Source of the DNA: Ereboglobus sp.
GTDB taxonomy: Bacteria; Verrucomicrobiota; Verrucomicrobiia; Opitutales; Opitutaceae
DNA length: 64,000 nucleotides
Assembly (NCBI GenBank): GCA_029974595.1
Contig: JARKRC010000044.1
Coordinates: 1 to 64,000 of the forward strand
Direction: 5' to 3'
The position numbers and the translations under genes were made by a program. Shown here in pieces: positions 1-8,719 of this stretch (positions are counted from its first letter, which is position 1; the number at the start of each line of letters is the position of its first letter). The notes beneath the pieces were generated by a model. That model had not been told where the DNA came from and did not search any database. It saw only the letters and a program-made list of their open reading frames with translations.

Positions 1-45
1 CCCAAAATCCGCCGATTCAAATTCTTCGTCAACCCATTCGCTCAT
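1..45 (-). CDS. IS4-family transposase, first 15 codons only
   Basis: The minus strand from 45 reads MSEWVDEEFESADFG and stays open to the window edge. This fits the N-terminal DNA-binding domain of IS4/Tn5 transposases, which start with a W-x-x-x-E-F-x-S-x-x-L/F-G pattern. A purine-rich stretch (GAGATGGGGG) directly precedes the ATG. The call depends on this short match plus the Tn5-like end at 98-116; the catalytic DDE domain is not in the window. Confidence 0.65.
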   Translation of the reverse strand, partial: MSEWVDEEFESADFG

Positions 46-116
46 CCCCCATCTCTGTGCACTTTCACCCCTCTGCCTTCCAGCTTTTATCTCCCGAACT
101 TGTGTATAAAGCCATG
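1..116 (-). mobile_element. End of an IS4/Tn5(IS50)-like insertion sequence (truncated by window edge)
   Basis: A transposase start on the minus strand (45 to 1) is preceded by a putative terminal repeat at 98-116. Read inward from 116 it contains TTATACACAAGT, the same 12 bases that form the inner part of the Tn5 outside end. The family has 19-bp ends, which places the IS boundary near 116. Bases 117-125 would be one copy of a 9-bp target duplication if the family rule holds. The rest of the element lies outside the window. Confidence 0.7.
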
Positions 117-137
117 GCGACTCGCCCATGCCACCCC
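117..137. repeat. Half of a palindromic repeat interrupted by the IS
   Basis: The bases after the IS end read GCGACTCGCCCATGCCACC, the right half of a palindrome of the type GGCATGGGCGACTCGCCCATGCC. Related palindromes occur inside mfd (30569-30623, 32432-32547, 33524-33578). The left half should lie beyond the other IS end. The remaining bases up to 198 show only a short word TTCCGTGTTTCCGTGAT that recurs near 49065. Confidence 0.55.
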
Positions 138-198
138 ATCCATCGCCGCTTCACCTCAATGGATTGTTTTCCGTGTTTCCGTGATTTATAAAACGCTC

Positions 199-1572
199 TC
201 ATCTCACCACGATCACGACGGCGCGGAGCGCGCCCTTGGCGTAGATGGCAAAGAGGTTTCGTCCGCGGACGAGCGAGTTGCGCGCCGTCTCGATGTCGGC
301 GGCGCTCACGCGGTTGATTTCCAGGATCACCATGCCTTCCGCAAACTGGTTTTTATACGGCGAGTCGTCGTCCACTTTGACGACATACAGGCCGTCAACA
401 CTGCCTGACAGGCGCAGGGCGCGGCGTTGCGTGGCGGACAGGCGCGTCACTTGGATGCCGGGCAGGAGTTCGTTGTAGGCGAGGGCGTCGCCGGCCTTGC
501 CGAGTTTTACCGTGGCGGTTTGCGCCTTGCCGTCGCGGAGGAATCTCGTCGCCACCTCGGCGCCGGGGGGCAGTTGCGCGACGTGCGTGCGCAGATCGGC
601 GGCGTTGGTCACGGTGCGGTTGTTGATTGTCGTGACCACGTCGTAGCGGCGCAGCCCGGCGCTTTCCGCGGGGCCGCCGGGAACGACGTCGTTGAGGATC
701 ACGCCCTTGGTGTCGCGCGGCAGGTCGAGCGCCTCGGCGAGATCGGGCGTCAGCGGTTCGCCGCTCGCGCCGAAATAGCCGCGTGTGACTTTGCCGCTCG
801 CGATGAGATTGTTCATGATGTTACGCGCCAGGTTGACCGGGATCGCGAAGCCGATGCCGACGTTGCCGCGCGTGGGCGAGATGATGGCGCTGTTGATGCC
901 GACGAGCCGGCCCTTCGCGTCGATGAGCGCGCCGCCACTGTTGCCCTGGTTGATCGAGGCGTCGGTCTGGATGAAATCCTCGTAGCCCTCGACTTCGGCA
1001 AGGATGCCGACGCGGCGGCCCGTGGCGGAAACGATGCCCATGGTGACGGTCTGGCCGATGCCGAGCGGGTTGCCGACGGCGAACACGATGTCGCCGACGC
1101 GGAGCTTGTCGCTGTCGGCGAGCGTGGCGACGGGGAGGTTTATCGCGTCGATTTTGATGACGGCGACGTCGGTCTTGGGGTCGGTGCCGATGACGCGCGC
1201 CTTCAGTTCGCGTTCGTCGGACATGATGACCGTGAGCTCGTCGGCGCCTTCGACGACGTGGTTGTTGGTGAGGATGTAACCGTCCTCGGATACGATCACA
1301 CCGGAGCCGAGTCCCTCGATTTTCAACTCGCGATTGGCTCCGGGCGCGAACCACGGGAACGGCAGGCGCTGGCGCACGAAGCGCGCGGAGGCGATGGAGA
1401 CGACGGATTTTTGCGCGGGTTCAACGGCGTCGGCATAACTGGTGAGCGCGGGCGTCCTGCCGGCGGAGACGGGCGAGTCGTCGATCTTGAGCTGCGGCGG
1501 CGGATTGGCGGGCGGCGCGGCGAGCAACGATGCCGACAAAACAAGGAAGCTGGCAAAAATGGCGTGTTTCAT
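199..1572 (-). CDS. HtrA/DegP-like periplasmic serine protease with two PDZ domains
   Basis: The 457-residue product starts with a signal peptide (MKHAIFASFLVLSASLLAAP). A trypsin-like domain follows with the full triad: His105 in TNNHVV, Asp135 in DPKTDVAV and Ser212 in GNSGGAL. Two PDZ domains follow at about 265-350 and 375-455. It should degrade or refold damaged proteins in the periplasm. The start at 1572 was chosen because the signal peptide begins there; a start 15 codons upstream would add an unconvincing leader. It lies 57 bp downstream of the HExxH/TPR gene on the same strand, so the two may be co-transcribed. Confidence 0.93.
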   Translation of the reverse strand: MKHAIFASFLVLSASLLAAPPANPPPQLKIDDSPVSAGRTPALTSYADAVEPAQKSVVSIASARFVRQRLPFPWFAPGANRELKIEGLGSGVIVSEDGYILTNNHVVEGADELTVIMSDERELKARVIGTDPKTDVAVIKIDAINLPVATLADSDKLRVGDIVFAVGNPLGIGQTVTMGIVSATGRRVGILAEVEGYEDFIQTDASINQGNSGGALIDAKGRLVGINSAIISPTRGNVGIGFAIPVNLARNIMNNLIASGKVTRGYFGASGEPLTPDLAEALDLPRDTKGVILNDVVPGGPAESAGLRRYDVVTTINNRTVTNAADLRTHVAQLPPGAEVATRFLRDGKAQTATVKLGKAGDALAYNELLPGIQVTRLSATQRRALRLSGSVDGLYVVKVDDDSPYKNQFAEGMVILEINRVSAADIETARNSLVRGRNLFAIYAKGALRAVVIVVR

Positions 1573-1629
1573 GTCTTGGAAAAAACATGAGATGCGCGAA
1601 AGTACGCAAGGTTTCAACGCCGCGGGCGA

Positions 1630-3222
1630 TTATCCCCCAAATGGAGCCGGCTGGATTTTGAATTCCCTCCTGGGATTTTCCTGTGGAAGCGGCGGAGGGA
1701 TTTCCTTGCCGGTTTCTCTTGCAACTTCACGAAGCACCTCGCGGGCCATTCTTTTTTGCTCGTGGGTCGCCTTTGGATCGGCTGACAGCACTTTTATCAC
1801 AGTCTCGGCGCTTTCATACTGTTTCAGCCGCCAATAGGTAACCGCAAGGGCCAGATAGGTTCTGCTCCTTTCGCGCATGGCGGGCAGGGCGGAGAGCACC
1901 TTGTTCATTTCCTTCGCGCGTATGTTCGGGCTTTGCGATTCGATCATTGCCAGCAGCTCATACGCATCCATGGAGTCGGGCGCCAGTTCGAGCGCGCGAT
2001 CAATGAGTTTCCTGTATTCGGCGCACATGTCGCCGTGCATTATATATTTCAACGGCAGGTTGCTGTTTTGATAAAAACTGCGCAGCAGCCACACATAAAC
2101 GAGCGGGTTGACGCTGTTGTTTTTCACAGCCTTGAGCCAGTATTCTCCCGCGGCGCCCATCCCGCCTTCATATGCCTTGATCTCGGCGAGTATCTCGCAG
2201 ATGCGCGGATTGGCCGGATGTTGTTCGAGCAATTGCAGGAGGCGGAATTCGGCGTCGGGCGCCTGTTTGATGCGCCATTTGAATCCGGCCAGCTCGATGT
2301 CGCGTTCGATGGGATCGGCGGGCTTGGCGGTGATTTTCCGGCGGATCGGCGCGGCGGGAATCTTTTTGGTCACGGTGATGTGGCGTCCGCGGCTGAGATA
2401 GTCCCTGAGCGCCTCTTCCAGCTTCGCATAGTCCAGTCCAAAGGCCCGCTCGAAGGCGTCGGATGTCGATATGCCGGGAGTCTCGCAAAGATCCAAAAAC
2501 ACATCCAGTTTTTTCGCGGTGACGAGGTCGGAATTGTTTCCGAATACCATATAATGCATGAGGAGCCATGATTGCGCGTAGAATATATTCACATGGTCTT
2601 TTTCATTATAATATTTGCTTTTGTGATCGACGGCAAAAAACGTCTTGAAGGGCAGCCATCTCTTCCTGCTCAGGAGGTGGACATACCAGGGCTGCGCGAC
2701 GCCGATCTTCACCGTGTCGCCCTTGACCTCGAATGTCGAATAGACCTCGGCGAGCCCCTCGTTCAGATACAAAGGCGGGCGCAAACCCATCGCCGCGATG
2801 AGCGAGTGGACATATTCGTGGAATATGGTCTGCAGGCCCTCATCGACTTCCTCGTTCACCATCATGATTCGGGGATTGGTCGGGCTTTGCATGAACACGC
2901 CCGTCAGATTTGTGCGGACCTTCTGCTTGTATGACGGCAGATACGGGATGAATTGTTTTTGGGAGCCGAGGACAACGATGTAGGGCCGTGTGTAGTGGGT
3001 GCGTTTCTGGGGAAAGAAGGTGAAAAATGCCGTGCGAAATTGTTCGAGCCTCACCAGCAGGTTCTTCGCTTCGCGCTCGGAGGTGCAACTGAGCATGTCG
3101 AAATTTTCGCTGCTCAGGCGGAGCCATTTCTCGGCGGCTTGGGTTGCATGTGGCGCCATGCATGCAAAGAGCAGGGCGCACACGGCGATGGAAAAGCACG
3201 ATCGGAGAATACGTCGCGACAT
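1630..3222 (-). CDS. Exported gluzincin-type metallopeptidase-like protein with TPR repeats
   Basis: 530 residues. The N-terminus has a signal peptide with a Cys near its end (LLFACMAPHATQA), so secretion or lipidation is possible. HEYVH at 135-139 and NEGLAE at 154-159 give the two-His plus Glu zinc site of gluzincin peptidases. The C-terminal half (about 310-500) reads as TPR-like helices. I see no closer family name; proteins of this layout are usually annotated as hypothetical or DUF1570-like. The ATG at 3222 is preferred over a TTG at 3237. It probably shares a transcript with htrA. Confidence 0.7.
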   Translation of the reverse strand: MSRRILRSCFSIAVCALLFACMAPHATQAAEKWLRLSSENFDMLSCTSEREAKNLLVRLEQFRTAFFTFFPQKRTHYTRPYIVVLGSQKQFIPYLPSYKQKVRTNLTGVFMQSPTNPRIMMVNEEVDEGLQTIFHEYVHSLIAAMGLRPPLYLNEGLAEVYSTFEVKGDTVKIGVAQPWYVHLLSRKRWLPFKTFFAVDHKSKYYNEKDHVNIFYAQSWLLMHYMVFGNNSDLVTAKKLDVFLDLCETPGISTSDAFERAFGLDYAKLEEALRDYLSRGRHITVTKKIPAAPIRRKITAKPADPIERDIELAGFKWRIKQAPDAEFRLLQLLEQHPANPRICEILAEIKAYEGGMGAAGEYWLKAVKNNSVNPLVYVWLLRSFYQNSNLPLKYIMHGDMCAEYRKLIDRALELAPDSMDAYELLAMIESQSPNIRAKEMNKVLSALPAMRERSRTYLALAVTYWRLKQYESAETVIKVLSADPKATHEQKRMAREVLREVARETGKEIPPPLPQENPRREFKIQPAPFGG

Positions 3223-3350
3223 GTCGTGAAATGGCAAGGGTTTTTGCCATTGAACAAAGCCAGCGCCGCGCGATCACTGCAAGATCAAATCATCCGTGCG
3301 AGATTGCAAAAAGAGGCAACGTGCAATCCCTTGATCGGCCTCTCGCTTTC

Positions 3351-3379
3351 CTATTTGTAACGTATTACGTTACAAATAG
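3351..3379. promoter_or_regulatory. 29-bp perfect palindrome (family half-site TTTGTAACGTA)
   Basis: A 14-base arm CTATTTGTAACGTA and its exact inverse flank one central base. It lies about 130 bp upstream of the metallopeptidase-like gene in the 3223-3552 spacer, which is relatively AT-rich and holds no gene. It is the longest of four related palindromes in this window. The symmetric shape with one central base suggests a dimeric regulator operator, but a small mobile palindrome is not excluded. Confidence 0.6.
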
Positions 3380-3491
3380 CCCGGCATAATCATCCGGGGG
3401 ATCATCTGCGGGATTATGCATCGATTGTTAGTTGAACATTTGCCCATCGTCTGTCGATTATCCATTGGCCGGTCATCCGTTATTATTTTAA

Positions 3492-3516
3492 GTTTGTAAC
3501 GTAATGCGTTACAAAC
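3492..3516. promoter_or_regulatory. Second palindrome of the TTTGTAACG family, partly degenerate
   Basis: The outer ten bases GTTTGTAACG pair exactly with CGTTACAAAC, and the centre carries one symmetric mismatch pair. It lies 139 bp (centre to centre) from the copy at 3351-3379 and close to the 3' end of cdd. A GC-rich inverted repeat (3519-3546, arms GGCGCGTC/GACGCGCC) abuts it and may be the cdd terminator, although no clear T-run follows on the minus strand. Confidence 0.5.
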
Positions 3517-3552
3517 GAGGCGCGTCCGCAGCGGGTGTGACGCGCCGTGTTT

Positions 3553-3963
3553 TTACGCGAGGTTGCGCGGGCCGAATGCGTGCGGGAGCAGGGCGTCCAG
3601 CGTTGTGTCGATGCAATGGTCGGAATCGCAAATGGAGATCACGCGGGCTTGCGGGCCAAACTCGTTGATGACCTGGCGGCACGCGCCGCAGGGCGGGGTT
3701 GCCGTTTGGGTGGGCGTGTAAACAACGACGCAGCGCACTTCGCGCTCGCCGAGGGCGGCGGCCGTGAAAATCGCCGTGCGCTCGGCGCAATTGCACAGGC
3801 CGTAGGAGGCGTTTTCGATATTGCAACCGGCGTGGATTCTGCCGGAGCCGGCGAGAATCGCCGCGCCGACGGGAAACGTGCTGTAGGGAGAATAGGATTT
3901 TTTTGCGGCGGCACGCGCGGCTTTTTTCAAACGTTGTTCGAGGGCAGGGGATATTTTTTTCAT
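3553..3963 (-). CDS. cdd: Cytidine deaminase
   Basis: 136 residues from the ATG at 3963. The zinc-site signatures are present: CAERTA (Cys plus catalytic Glu) and PCGACRQ. CNIENASYG is the substrate-binding loop of homotetrameric cytidine deaminases. It deaminates cytidine and deoxycytidine to uridine and deoxyuridine in pyrimidine salvage. The C-terminus is typical in length for the small tetrameric class. It starts 49 bp downstream of the adenylating enzyme on the same strand. Confidence 0.93.
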   Translation of the reverse strand: MKKISPALEQRLKKAARAAAKKSYSPYSTFPVGAAILAGSGRIHAGCNIENASYGLCNCAERTAIFTAAALGEREVRCVVVYTPTQTATPPCGACRQVINEFGPQARVISICDSDHCIDTTLDALLPHAFGPRNLA

Positions 3964-4012
3964 GCGCGAAGGGAAAAATGCTTTTGAGCCCGTGGCAACC
4001 AAATGAGCGGCG

Positions 4013-5404
4013 TCACTGGCATTCGAGCATTTTGAGCAGCGCGGCGTGGTCGGTTTTGCCGCGCTGGGTTGTCGGAAAGGCGGGCGTCACCACGATGTGG
4101 TCGGGAATTTTCCACGCGGCGATGCGCGATGAGAGTTGCCTGCGCAGGTCGATGGCGTGCGAGAGCGGTTCGTCCGCGGCAATGCCGGCGGCGATGGAAT
4201 CGGGGCGTTTCGGATCGGCGGCGACAAAGGCGTCGCGCACGCCGGGCAGCGCGCGAAGGGCGTTTTCGACCTCGGCGGGATCGAGGCGGCGTCCGGCGAT
4301 TTTTAATGTGCGCCCGGCGCGGCCAAGGAGCCGCAGTTCGCCGGCGGGGGTGAGTTCGCCGCGGTCAGGCGGCGAGTAACGCCCATCGCCGTGCACGGCG
4401 GCGCTTTCGACGGTGAAGCGTCCGCCGCGCCGCCAGATGAGGCGCACGCCTTCAAGCGGGCTGCCAACGCCGCGCGCGGTTTCGGCGGCGTCGCCCAAAC
4501 GGTCATAACTGATGCCGCCGGTCTCGCTGGTGCCGTAGAAATTGTGGATGTGGAGGTCGTATTTTTGCGCAAAGGCGAGCGCGTCGGCTGGCGCGAGCGG
4601 CGCGCCGGCGGAAATGACAAGGCGCAGACTTGCGAGGGCGTCTGGAGAAATGCCGGCGTTTGCGAGCGCGCGAAGGAGCGTGGGAACGGCGGGGAAGACG
4701 GTCGGTTTCCAGCGGACGCAATCGGCGGCGATCACATGGGGAAAAGGGCTCGCGGCGCTGAGGACAGGCGTGCCTTGTTCGAGGAGCGGGACGACGATGT
4801 GGCCGAGTCCGTAGGAGTGGCCGAAGGGGATGATGCCGAGACTCAGATCGTCCGGGCGGATGCTCATGGTCGCGCAGATTTGGCGTCCGTCGGCAAGCAT
4901 TTGGGCGTGTGTGAACGCGAGCGCGCGCGGCGCGCCGGTGCTGCCGCTGGTGAGTTTGATAAGGCAATGATCGGCACGGCGAACGGCGGCGCGCGATGCG
5001 AGAAGCGTGAGACTGCCTTCGTGCCAGATGGCGGCGGCGCGGCAGCCGGCGGCGATGGCCGCGAGGCGGGCGGGCGTCTCCTTGGAATCGGCCAGAGCGG
5101 GGATGGCGCCGAGTTCGAGCAGGCCGAGAAAAATGTGAAACCAGCGCGCGCCGTTTGGCTCGGCCATGACGATGCGGCATCGGGCAAGGCGCGCGCGGGT
5201 GGTGTCGGGAAGCGTGGCAAGCCAGTCGGCGGCGGCTGCGGCGAGTTCGGAGCGGGTCCATGCGCGTCCGCTCGCGCCGTCGATGATGGCGGTGGCAGCC
5301 GGCGCGGCGGAGACGAGGCCGCGCCAAGTGGAGAGGAGCGAGGCGGGCGGTGTCATGGGCGTGAACGGGCGGGGTTCGGGTTCATATCGCGTCGTTTTGC
5401 GCAT
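4013..5404 (-). CDS. AMP-dependent synthetase/ligase (acyl-adenylating enzyme)
   Basis: About 463 residues. ANL-superfamily core motifs appear in order: phosphate loop LTSGSTGAPRAL, NFYGTSETGG, GRAGRTLKIAGRRLDPAEVE, and a C-terminal Lys in TTQRGKTD that should catalyse adenylation. It is shorter than typical long-chain acyl-CoA ligases (500-560). The acyl substrate cannot be inferred. The start is uncertain: ATG at 5404 or at 5356. An in-frame extension upstream of 5404 would be coded by the palindromic repeat cluster and is probably not translated. Confidence 0.8.
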   Translation of the reverse strand: MRKTTRYEPEPRPFTPMTPPASLLSTWRGLVSAAPAATAIIDGASGRAWTRSELAAAAADWLATLPDTTRARLARCRIVMAEPNGARWFHIFLGLLELGAIPALADSKETPARLAAIAAGCRAAAIWHEGSLTLLASRAAVRRADHCLIKLTSGSTGAPRALAFTHAQMLADGRQICATMSIRPDDLSLGIIPFGHSYGLGHIVVPLLEQGTPVLSAASPFPHVIAADCVRWKPTVFPAVPTLLRALANAGISPDALASLRLVISAGAPLAPADALAFAQKYDLHIHNFYGTSETGGISYDRLGDAAETARGVGSPLEGVRLIWRRGGRFTVESAAVHGDGRYSPPDRGELTPAGELRLLGRAGRTLKIAGRRLDPAEVENALRALPGVRDAFVAADPKRPDSIAAGIAADEPLSHAIDLRRQLSSRIAAWKIPDHIVVTPAFPTTQRGKTDHAALLKMLECQ

Positions 5405-5429
5405 CGCTTGAACAACACGCTTGCGCAAG

Positions 5430-5562
5430 GGGCGGCGGCGTCCCGCCGCCGGACGAGGCGAATGCCTCGCCACGATTTGCGCGCGGATTTTCCAAATCGC
5501 GGGCGATCCAATCCGGGCGCGACTGCGTCGCGCCGGGCGGCGAGGACGCCGCCCCTCCTTGT
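5430..5562. repeat. Cluster of GC-rich palindromes in the gatB-downstream spacer
   Basis: At least four hairpin-forming units sit side by side: GGCGGC/GCCGCC (5431-5450), GAGGC/GCCTC, CGATTT/AAATCG, a near-palindrome around GCGCGACTGCGTCGCGC and GGGCGGC/GCCGCCC (about 5535-5555). It fills the spacer between gatB and the adenylating enzyme. It is a mosaic of small inverted repeats like those inside mfd. Confidence 0.7.
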
Positions 5563-5597
5563 CGCACGCGTGCTTTCGAGAGGGGAAGGGTCATGCG

Positions 5598-7067
5598 CTA
5601 GTTTGCCAGCAGGCGGCGGAGGGTTTTATCCACGTCCGCGGGGTTGGCCTTGCCTTTGCTCGCTTTCATCACGGGGCCTTTGAGGCCGTTGATGGCGCTT
5701 TCCTTTCCGGCGCGGAATTCCTCGGCGGCTTTTGCATTCGCGGCGATGGCGTCGCGGCACCATTGTTCGAGTTCATCGGTGTTGGTCGGCGCGGTTTTAA
5801 GGCCGCGTCGGTCAGCGATTGTTTCCGGCGCGTCGCCGGTGGCGAACATGTCGGCGAAAACTTCCTTGGCGGCGTTGCTGGTGAGCGTGCCGGCGGCGAT
5901 GAGTTTGACGAGGGCGACGAGATTCGCGGGCGTGACTTTGGCGGCGGCTTCGTCGAAGGTGGCGCTGGTGGCGCCGAGTTCGCGGAGGAGGTCGTTTGTG
6001 ATCCAGTTGCCGATGGGTTGCGCGAGCGCGGGAGCGTCGAGGCCGGCGAGTTTGACGGCGGTGTCGTAGTAGTCGGCGAGCCGTTTGTCCCAGATGAGGA
6101 CGGAGGTGATCGTGTAGGGGAGTTTGTAATCGGCCATCAGGCGGCGCTGGCGGTCGAAGGGACGCTCGGGGAGCGTGGCGGCGAGGGCGGAGCGCCAGGC
6201 GTCGTCGATGCGCACGGGCATGAGATCGGGGTCGGGAAAGTAGCGGTAGTCGTGGGCGTCTTCCTTGGTGCGGAGCGATTGGGAGGTGCCGGTGATGCCG
6301 TCGAAATCGCGCGTTTCCTGAATGACGGAGCCGCCGCTTTCAACGATCGCGGTCTGGCGTTTGATTTCGTGGGTGATGGCGTCGCGGACGAAGGAAATGG
6401 AGTTGAGGTTTTTCATCTCCACTTTTGTGCCGAGCGTTTTTGAACCGGCGGGGCGGATGGAGACGTTGGCGTCGCAGCGCATCTGGCCTTTTTCCATGTC
6501 GCAGTCGGAGACGCCGCCTTGCTGCATGGTCGCGCGGAGGATGGTGAGGAAGGCGGCGGCCTCGTCGCCGCTGGCGAGCGCGGGTTCGGTGACGAGTTCC
6601 ATGAGCGGGGTGCCGGCGCGGTTGTAATCGACGAGGGACTCGGTAGCGAAGTGGTTGAGTTTGCCGACGTCCTCCTCGAGGTGGATGCGATTGAGGGAAA
6701 TCGTTTTGTGCCCGCCTTGGATGTTGCGCGCGGGGCCGGGGAGTTCGATTTCGACGGAGCCGCCGATGCAGATGGGTTTGAACTGCTGGGTGAGTTGGTA
6801 GTTTTTGGGCGAGTCGGGGTAGAAGTAGTTTTTGCGATCCCAGCGGCATTCGTCGGCGATGCGGCAGTTCACGAGGAGGCCGGCGCGGATGACCTGGTCG
6901 ATCGCGGCTTTGTTGAGCACGGGAAGCGCGCCGGGGAGCGCGAGGACGACGGGGTCGGTGAGCGTGTTCGGCTCGTGCCCGTAACCGGCGGCGGCGCGGG
7001 TGAACATTTTTGTGCGGGTCTTGAGCTGGATGTGGACTTCAAGACCGATGACGGCTTCGTATTTCAT
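5598..7067 (-). CDS. gatB: Asp-tRNA(Asn)/Glu-tRNA(Gln) amidotransferase subunit B
   Basis: 489 residues, the usual length for GatB. The start MKYEAVIGLEVHIQL is the family hallmark, and the C-terminal part carries the YqeY-like tail domain. GatB holds the kinase/tRNA-binding activity of GatCAB, which converts misacylated Glu-tRNA(Gln) or Asp-tRNA(Asn) to the cognate amide in the cytoplasm. It follows gatC and gatA on the same strand. A 190-bp spacer with an inverted repeat separates it from gatA, so expression may not be strictly polycistronic. Confidence 0.97.
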   Translation of the reverse strand: MKYEAVIGLEVHIQLKTRTKMFTRAAAGYGHEPNTLTDPVVLALPGALPVLNKAAIDQVIRAGLLVNCRIADECRWDRKNYFYPDSPKNYQLTQQFKPICIGGSVEIELPGPARNIQGGHKTISLNRIHLEEDVGKLNHFATESLVDYNRAGTPLMELVTEPALASGDEAAAFLTILRATMQQGGVSDCDMEKGQMRCDANVSIRPAGSKTLGTKVEMKNLNSISFVRDAITHEIKRQTAIVESGGSVIQETRDFDGITGTSQSLRTKEDAHDYRYFPDPDLMPVRIDDAWRSALAATLPERPFDRQRRLMADYKLPYTITSVLIWDKRLADYYDTAVKLAGLDAPALAQPIGNWITNDLLRELGATSATFDEAAAKVTPANLVALVKLIAAGTLTSNAAKEVFADMFATGDAPETIADRRGLKTAPTNTDELEQWCRDAIAANAKAAEEFRAGKESAINGLKGPVMKASKGKANPADVDKTLRRLLAN

Positions 7068-7099
7068 TTTTGAGATTCGAAAATTCGGGACGGTTTTGG

Positions 7100-7250
7100 T
7101 TCACCACGGAGGCACGGAGGACACGGAGAAATGCGGAATTGGGATTTCGGAATGCGGAATGAAACGGACACAAGCGAGAGCTTGGACATTCCACATTTGT
7201 ATTTTTCTGTCTTCTTCATCGCTCCGTGTTCTCCGTGCCTCCGTGGTGAA
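7100..7250. repeat. Long inverted repeat of the CACCACGGAG word family (gatA-gatB spacer)
   Basis: The 29-base arm at 7100-7128 starts TTCACCACGGAGGCACGGAG. Its inverse at 7222-7250 matches at 28 of 29 bases. The arms are built from tandem repeats of an (N)CACGGAG word. Between them lies about 90 bp containing repeats of a second word, GCGGAATG. The whole spacer is therefore a potential long hairpin. Confidence 0.85.
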
Positions 7251-7257
7251 TCTAGCT

Positions 7258-8709
7258 TCAAAGATTTGGCAGGCGCTGGCTCCACTGGTGCGCGGAGTCG
7301 TAGGCGTGGGCGATGGCGAGCAGGTCGGCTTCGCGGAAGGGCTGGCCGATGAGTTGCACGCCGACGGGGAGGCCGGCTTTTGTGAAACCGCACGGCATGC
7401 TCAGGCCGGGGAGGCCGGCCATGTTGACGCCGATGGTGTAGATGTCGCCAAGATAGGTTTCGAGCGGCGTTTTGTGGGAATCCTTAAGGAAGGCGGGCGT
7501 GGGCGCGGTGGGCGTGATGATCGCATCGACTTGCTTGTAGGCGTCGATGAAATCCTGGCGGATGAGCGTGCGGACTTTTTGCGCGCGCAGATAATATGCG
7601 TCGTAATAGCCGCTGCTCAGGACATAGGTGCCGAGGATGATGCGGCGTTTCACTTCCTCGCCAAAACCCTCGGCGCGGGATTTCGCATAAATGTCAACGG
7701 CATCGGTCGCGCGCGGCGAGCGGTGTCCGTAGCGGATGCCGTCGAAACGCGCCATGTTGGAGGAGCACTCGGCGGTCGCGATGATGTAGTAAACAGCGAT
7801 GCCGTATTCGGTGTGCGGCAGGCTGATTTCGCGGATTTCGCAACCCAGGTTTTTGTAGAAATCGACGGCGGATTGCACGGCGGCGGCGACCTCGGGATCG
7901 AGGCCTTCGCCGAAATACTCCTTCGGGATGCCGAGGCGCCACGGGCCTTTTTTCGCGGCGAGCGCGGCGCGATAGTCAGTGGCTTCGGAGAGGATCGACG
8001 TGGAGTCGAGCGGATCGTGTCCGGCGATGGCAGCGAGCATGAGCGCGACATCTTCGACGGTGCGTCCGATCGGGCCGACTTGATCGAGCGATGATGCGTA
8101 GGCGGAAACACCGTAGCGCGAGACGAGTCCATAGGTGGGCTTGAGGCCGACGAGATTGCAGAAGGATGCGGGCTGGCGGATGGAGCCACCGGTGTCGGTG
8201 CCGAGCGAGGCGGTGACTTCGCCTGCGGCAACGGCTGCGGCGCTTCCGCCGGAGGAGCCGCCTGCGACGCGCGTGAGATCGTAGGGGTTGTTGGTCGGGT
8301 GAAAGGCGGAATTCTCGGTGGAGCTGCCCATCGCGAATTCGTCGAGATTGAGGCGGCCCCAGAAAACGGCGCCGGCTTCGCGGAGTTTGCGTGTGACGGT
8401 GGCGTCGTAGGGCGAGATGTAGCTGGCGAGGATTTTTGAGGACGCAGTGAGCGGTTGATCCTTGACGGAGATGATGTCCTTCAGGCCGATGGGAATGCCG
8501 TCGAGGGGGCCGAGGGATTTGCCAGCGGCGCGGCGCTCGTCGGAAGCGCGGGCTTGCGCAAGTGCGGCGGTTTCGTCGGAGGAGTTGAATGCGCCAATAC
8601 GCGGCTCGACCGCTCGCGTACGCGCGATGTGAACCTGCGTGAGTTCGACCGAGGAGATTTTTTTCGCAGCGAGCTGCGCGGAGACGGCGGTGAGAGGTTG
8701 GGAAATCAT
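7258..8709 (-). CDS. gatA: Asp/Glu-tRNA amidotransferase subunit A (amidase)
   Basis: 483 residues, typical for GatA. The amidase signature GGSSGGSAAAVAAGE contains the catalytic Ser residues, and the catalytic Lys is in GLKDII. The subunit hydrolyses glutamine and passes ammonia to the GatB site. It lies between gatC and gatB in transcription order gatC-gatA-gatB, with a repeat-filled spacer (8720-8810) between it and gatC. Confidence 0.97.
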   Translation of the reverse strand: MISQPLTAVSAQLAAKKISSVELTQVHIARTRAVEPRIGAFNSSDETAALAQARASDERRAAGKSLGPLDGIPIGLKDIISVKDQPLTASSKILASYISPYDATVTRKLREAGAVFWGRLNLDEFAMGSSTENSAFHPTNNPYDLTRVAGGSSGGSAAAVAAGEVTASLGTDTGGSIRQPASFCNLVGLKPTYGLVSRYGVSAYASSLDQVGPIGRTVEDVALMLAAIAGHDPLDSTSILSEATDYRAALAAKKGPWRLGIPKEYFGEGLDPEVAAAVQSAVDFYKNLGCEIREISLPHTEYGIAVYYIIATAECSSNMARFDGIRYGHRSPRATDAVDIYAKSRAEGFGEEVKRRIILGTYVLSSGYYDAYYLRAQKVRTLIRQDFIDAYKQVDAIITPTAPTPAFLKDSHKTPLETYLGDIYTIGVNMAGLPGLSMPCGFTKAGLPVGVQLIGQPFREADLLAIAHAYDSAHQWSQRLPNL

Positions 8710-8719
8710 TTTTTTGAAG

